Positions 6,416 through 8,328 of a stretch of DNA of 8,328 nucleotides are shown piece after piece. Source of the DNA: Prevotellaceae bacterium. GTDB taxonomy: Bacteria; Bacteroidota; Bacteroidia; Bacteroidales; UBA932. The notes beneath the pieces were generated by a model, which saw only the letters and a list, made by a program, of their open reading frames with translations, was not told where the DNA came from and made no database searches. The stretch covers positions 1 to 8,328 of the forward strand of contig JAISDK010000034.1 of assembly GCA_031264875.1 (NCBI GenBank), written 5' to 3'. A program made the translations under genes and the position numbers. Every line of letters starts with the position of its first letter. Position 1 is the stretch's first letter.

Positions 6416-6423
6416 CAAAGGTA
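6416..6423 (-). promoter_or_regulatory. Bacteroidetes -7 box in the glyA-fldA gap
   Basis: Minus-strand TACCTTTG matches TAnnTTTG exactly and lies 32 nt past the glyA stop and 204 nt before the fldA start. Upstream there is an A/T-rich tract without a recognisable -33 TTG. It would start transcription near 6410, producing either a separate RNA ending at about 6265 or, on read-through, a fldA mRNA with a leader of about 200 nt. Confidence 0.6.
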
Positions 6424-6455
6424 TATATTTTTTTGTGATATTTCATAAAAAAAGT

Positions 6456-7733
6456 TTACCATGCGAAAAGATTTAAGTGGCTCATTAACATATTTACTTC
6501 TTGTTTAACATGTTGCACCATGTTTTTATTTTCCGTATCTGTTAAAATTTTATCAATAAAAAGCACAATATTTTCCATATCAGCTTCTTTTAAACCCCGT
6601 GTTGTTACAGCTGCGGTACCAAAACGCAACCCTGAAGTCTGGAAAGGCGACCTGCTATCGAAAGGCACCATATTTTTGTTTGTAGTAATATCTGCTTCTA
6701 CCAGAGCTTTTTCGGCCTGCTTGCCGGTCAAGTCGGGAAATTTAGAGCGTAAATCCACGAGCATCAAATGGTTGTCGGTTCCTTCGGAAACGACTTTGTA
6801 TCCTTTGCCTGTCAGGGCATTAGACATTGCAGCAGCGTTCTTTTTCACCTGCAACTGATATTCTCTGTACTCCGGCTGGAGCGCTTCGAAAAACGACACC
6901 GCTTTGGCCGCAATGACATGTTCAAGAGGGCCTCCCTGTATTCCCGGGAAAACGGCGGAATTAAGTATCTGCGACATCAATTTTGTCTGTCCCTTGGGAG
7001 TTTTGAGGTTCCACGGATTTTCGAAGTCTTCGCCCATGAGAATGACACCGCCACGCGGACCTCTAAGAGTCTTGTGTGTGGTAGAAGTCACTATATGAGC
7101 GTATTTCAGTGGATTATTCAAAAGTCCGACGGCGATAAGTCCGGCAGGATGCGCCATGTCAACCATAAACAGCGCTCCTATTTTATCGGCGATGTCTCTC
7201 ATTCGGGCATAATCCCATTCTCTCGAATAAGCGGAAGCTCCACCAACTATCAGCTTGGGCTTATGTTCCAGCGCCGTTTTTTCCATTGCGTCATAGTCGA
7301 TAAATCCGTTTTCGCTTACTCCGTAGGACACTGCTTTGAACCACATTCCCGAAACGTTAACGTTCGAGCCGTGAGTTAAATGACCTCCGTGTGACAAATC
7401 AAGTCCCATAAATGTATCGCCGGGATTCAAACATGCCACAAATACTGCCATATTTGCCTGTGCCCCCGAATGAGGCTGAACATTTGCATATTTGGCTCCA
7501 AACAATTGACATATACGGTCAATAGCCAACTGTTCCGATTTGTCCACAACCTCGCAGCCTCCATAATATCTTGCCCCCGGATAACCTTCGGCATACTTGT
7601 TGGTCAAAACCGACCCCATAGCTTTGAGTACCTGGTCGCTGACAAAGTTTTCGGATGCAATCAGTTCGATTCCTGCTGTTTGCCGTTTCCGCTCTTCATT
7701 TATCAAGTCAAATATTCTACTATCTGTTTCCAT
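6456..7733 (-). CDS. glyA: Serine hydroxymethyltransferase
   Basis: A 425-aa pyridoxal-phosphate enzyme of the cytoplasm that interconverts serine plus tetrahydrofolate with glycine plus 5,10-methylene-tetrahydrofolate. It is the main source of one-carbon units. The full-length family pattern is present: ELIASEN (23-29), YAEGYPGARYYGGCEVVD (47-64, substrate/PLP site), PHSGAQAN (87-94), HGGHLTHG (115-122), VDMAHPAGLIA with PLP-binding Asp192 and His195 (191-201), and TSTTHKTLRGPRGG (216-229), where Lys221 forms the Schiff base. FGTAAVTTRG (371-380) is the conserved C-terminal block. ATG 7731-7733 starts directly at the usual N-terminus. The gene lies only 20 nt after the GH30 stop with no obvious promoter between them, so read-through or a promoter inside the GH30 3' end is likely. 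Confidence 0.98.
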   Translation of the reverse strand: METDSRIFDLINEERKRQTAGIELIASENFVSDQVLKAMGSVLTNKYAEGYPGARYYGGCEVVDKSEQLAIDRICQLFGAKYANVQPHSGAQANMAVFVACLNPGDTFMGLDLSHGGHLTHGSNVNVSGMWFKAVSYGVSENGFIDYDAMEKTALEHKPKLIVGGASAYSREWDYARMRDIADKIGALFMVDMAHPAGLIAVGLLNNPLKYAHIVTSTTHKTLRGPRGGVILMGEDFENPWNLKTPKGQTKLMSQILNSAVFPGIQGGPLEHVIAAKAVSFFEALQPEYREYQLQVKKNAAAMSNALTGKGYKVVSEGTDNHLMLVDLRSKFPDLTGKQAEKALVEADITTNKNMVPFDSRSPFQTSGLRFGTAAVTTRGLKEADMENIVLFIDKILTDTENKNMVQHVKQEVNMLMSHLNLFAW

Positions 7734-7753
7734 TTGTTATATGTAATTAATTT

Positions 7754-8328
7754 TTATCCTATTACTATTGTGTTAAACGAATTGGGTTTCAGTATGGGAG
7801 AAACATTGTATTCGCCGATTTTGATAGAGGGTTTGATTACGGTATCTGTATCGTTTTGTATCATTAACACATAGCTATTGTCAGCATTTCGGAAAACCAG
7901 TATATTAGTGAATGTTCCCGAAGTGGCAAGACGCTGAGCGCCGGGAAGTACATAATGGCTCAGATGTTTCAAAAGATAATATTCGTATGTAAACCGGTAA
8001 GTTTTATCTTGCTTGTTTACTGTGACTAACGAGTTTTGTCTCCATCCCCAGCGGCTCATGCCTCCTTCTTCGAGAGATGTATTCCAATAGTCATATACAT
8101 TAGTTCCGTTGTTGAAATAATGTTTCATCAGTCCCCATGCAGAGCAGCATAATCTCCAGTCGTTTTGTCCGTTGCCACATTCCTGCTCGGTCTGATAGAT
8201 TTTGATATTGGGATATTTATTATGAACGGCGCCTACAGCTTTCTTTCCGGCCCATTGAAAACCGACTCCCGTAATGTATTGACGGCTTTGCGAGTCTTGC
8301 AGCAAAGTATCGACCATTGCAGGATTTG
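7754..8328 (-). CDS. GH30 glycoside hydrolase, C-terminal part (cut by window edge)
   Basis: The reading frame is open to the right edge, so the gene starts outside the window; about 190 C-terminal residues are visible. It resembles family GH30 (glucosylceramidase/beta-glucanase/xylanase group). The last strands of the barrel include GVGFQWAGK and YQTEQECGNGQNDW. The first Glu of TEQE, encoded at 8186-8188, is the expected catalytic nucleophile; the acid/base Glu must lie upstream, out of view. WGWRQNSLV and the EYYLLKHLSHYVLPGAQRL segment lead into the C-terminal beta-sandwich domain, which ends NSFNTIVIG at TAA 7754-7756. Which GH30 subfamily, and so whether the target is beta-1,6-glucan, beta-1,3-glucan or another glucoside, cannot be decided from this part. 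A signal peptide cannot be checked either. Confidence 0.88.
   Translation of the reverse strand, partial: NPAMVDTLLQDSQSRQYITGVGFQWAGKKAVGAVHNKYPNIKIYQTEQECGNGQNDWRLCCSAWGLMKHYFNNGTNVYDYWNTSLEEGGMSRWGWRQNSLVTVNKQDKTYRFTYEYYLLKHLSHYVLPGAQRLATSGTFTNILVFRNADNSYVLMIQNDTDTVIKPSIKIGEYNVSPILKPNSFNTIVIG

Noticed and set aside
6768..7379. 203-codon open frame on the plus strand inside glyA
   Set aside because: It is fully antisense to a highly conserved enzyme gene and has no recognisable motif or start context.

Overview
The window looks like a piece of a Bacteroidetes chromosome, most likely order Bacteroidales. It carries Bacteroidetes-type -7 promoter boxes (TAnnTTTG), lipoprotein signal peptides on secreted carbohydrate-active proteins, a DUF4861 protein, a eukaryotic-type hexokinase and a Bacteroides-like flavodoxin. 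No marker here allows a genus call. Every gene I can support lies on the minus strand, so the text below follows transcription from high to low coordinates.

At the right edge is the C-terminal part of a GH30 glycoside hydrolase (7754-8328, cut by the window). It is followed after 20 nt by glyA, serine hydroxymethyltransferase (6456-7733). The 243-nt gap between glyA and the flavodoxin gene fldA (5718-6212) is not empty. It holds a TACCTTTG promoter box, a structured stretch of about 150 nt, and a long stem followed by eight U residues. It therefore looks like a free-standing small RNA or a terminating leader of fldA. A strong intrinsic terminator (5651-5689) closes fldA.

A second transcription unit starts from a TACTTTTG box at 5499-5506. 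It contains a hexokinase (4251-5459), a DUF4861 lipoprotein (3059-4198), a GH3 beta-glucosidase/beta-xylosidase lipoprotein with an inserted PA14 domain (422-3028), and a 43-codon ORF resembling the N-terminus of a Bacteroidetes HU-like DNA-binding protein (252-383). A long hairpin at 164-202, fully paired only in the minus-strand transcript, probably ends the unit. Together these suggest a small saccharide-use operon: extracytoplasmic lipoprotein enzymes release a sugar from an oligosaccharide, and the cytoplasmic kinase phosphorylates it. There is no SusC/SusD pair or sensor in view, so it is not a complete polysaccharide utilisation locus within the window.

The left end (1-120) is non-coding and carries two inverted copies of a 25-bp sequence. 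Each copy is itself a hairpin, as in a dispersed REP-like repeat. The points most worth a second look are the candidate RNA upstream of fldA, the flavodoxin's missing FMN-stacking tryptophan, the DUF4861 protein of unknown function linked to a hexokinase, and the hairpin repeat pair.
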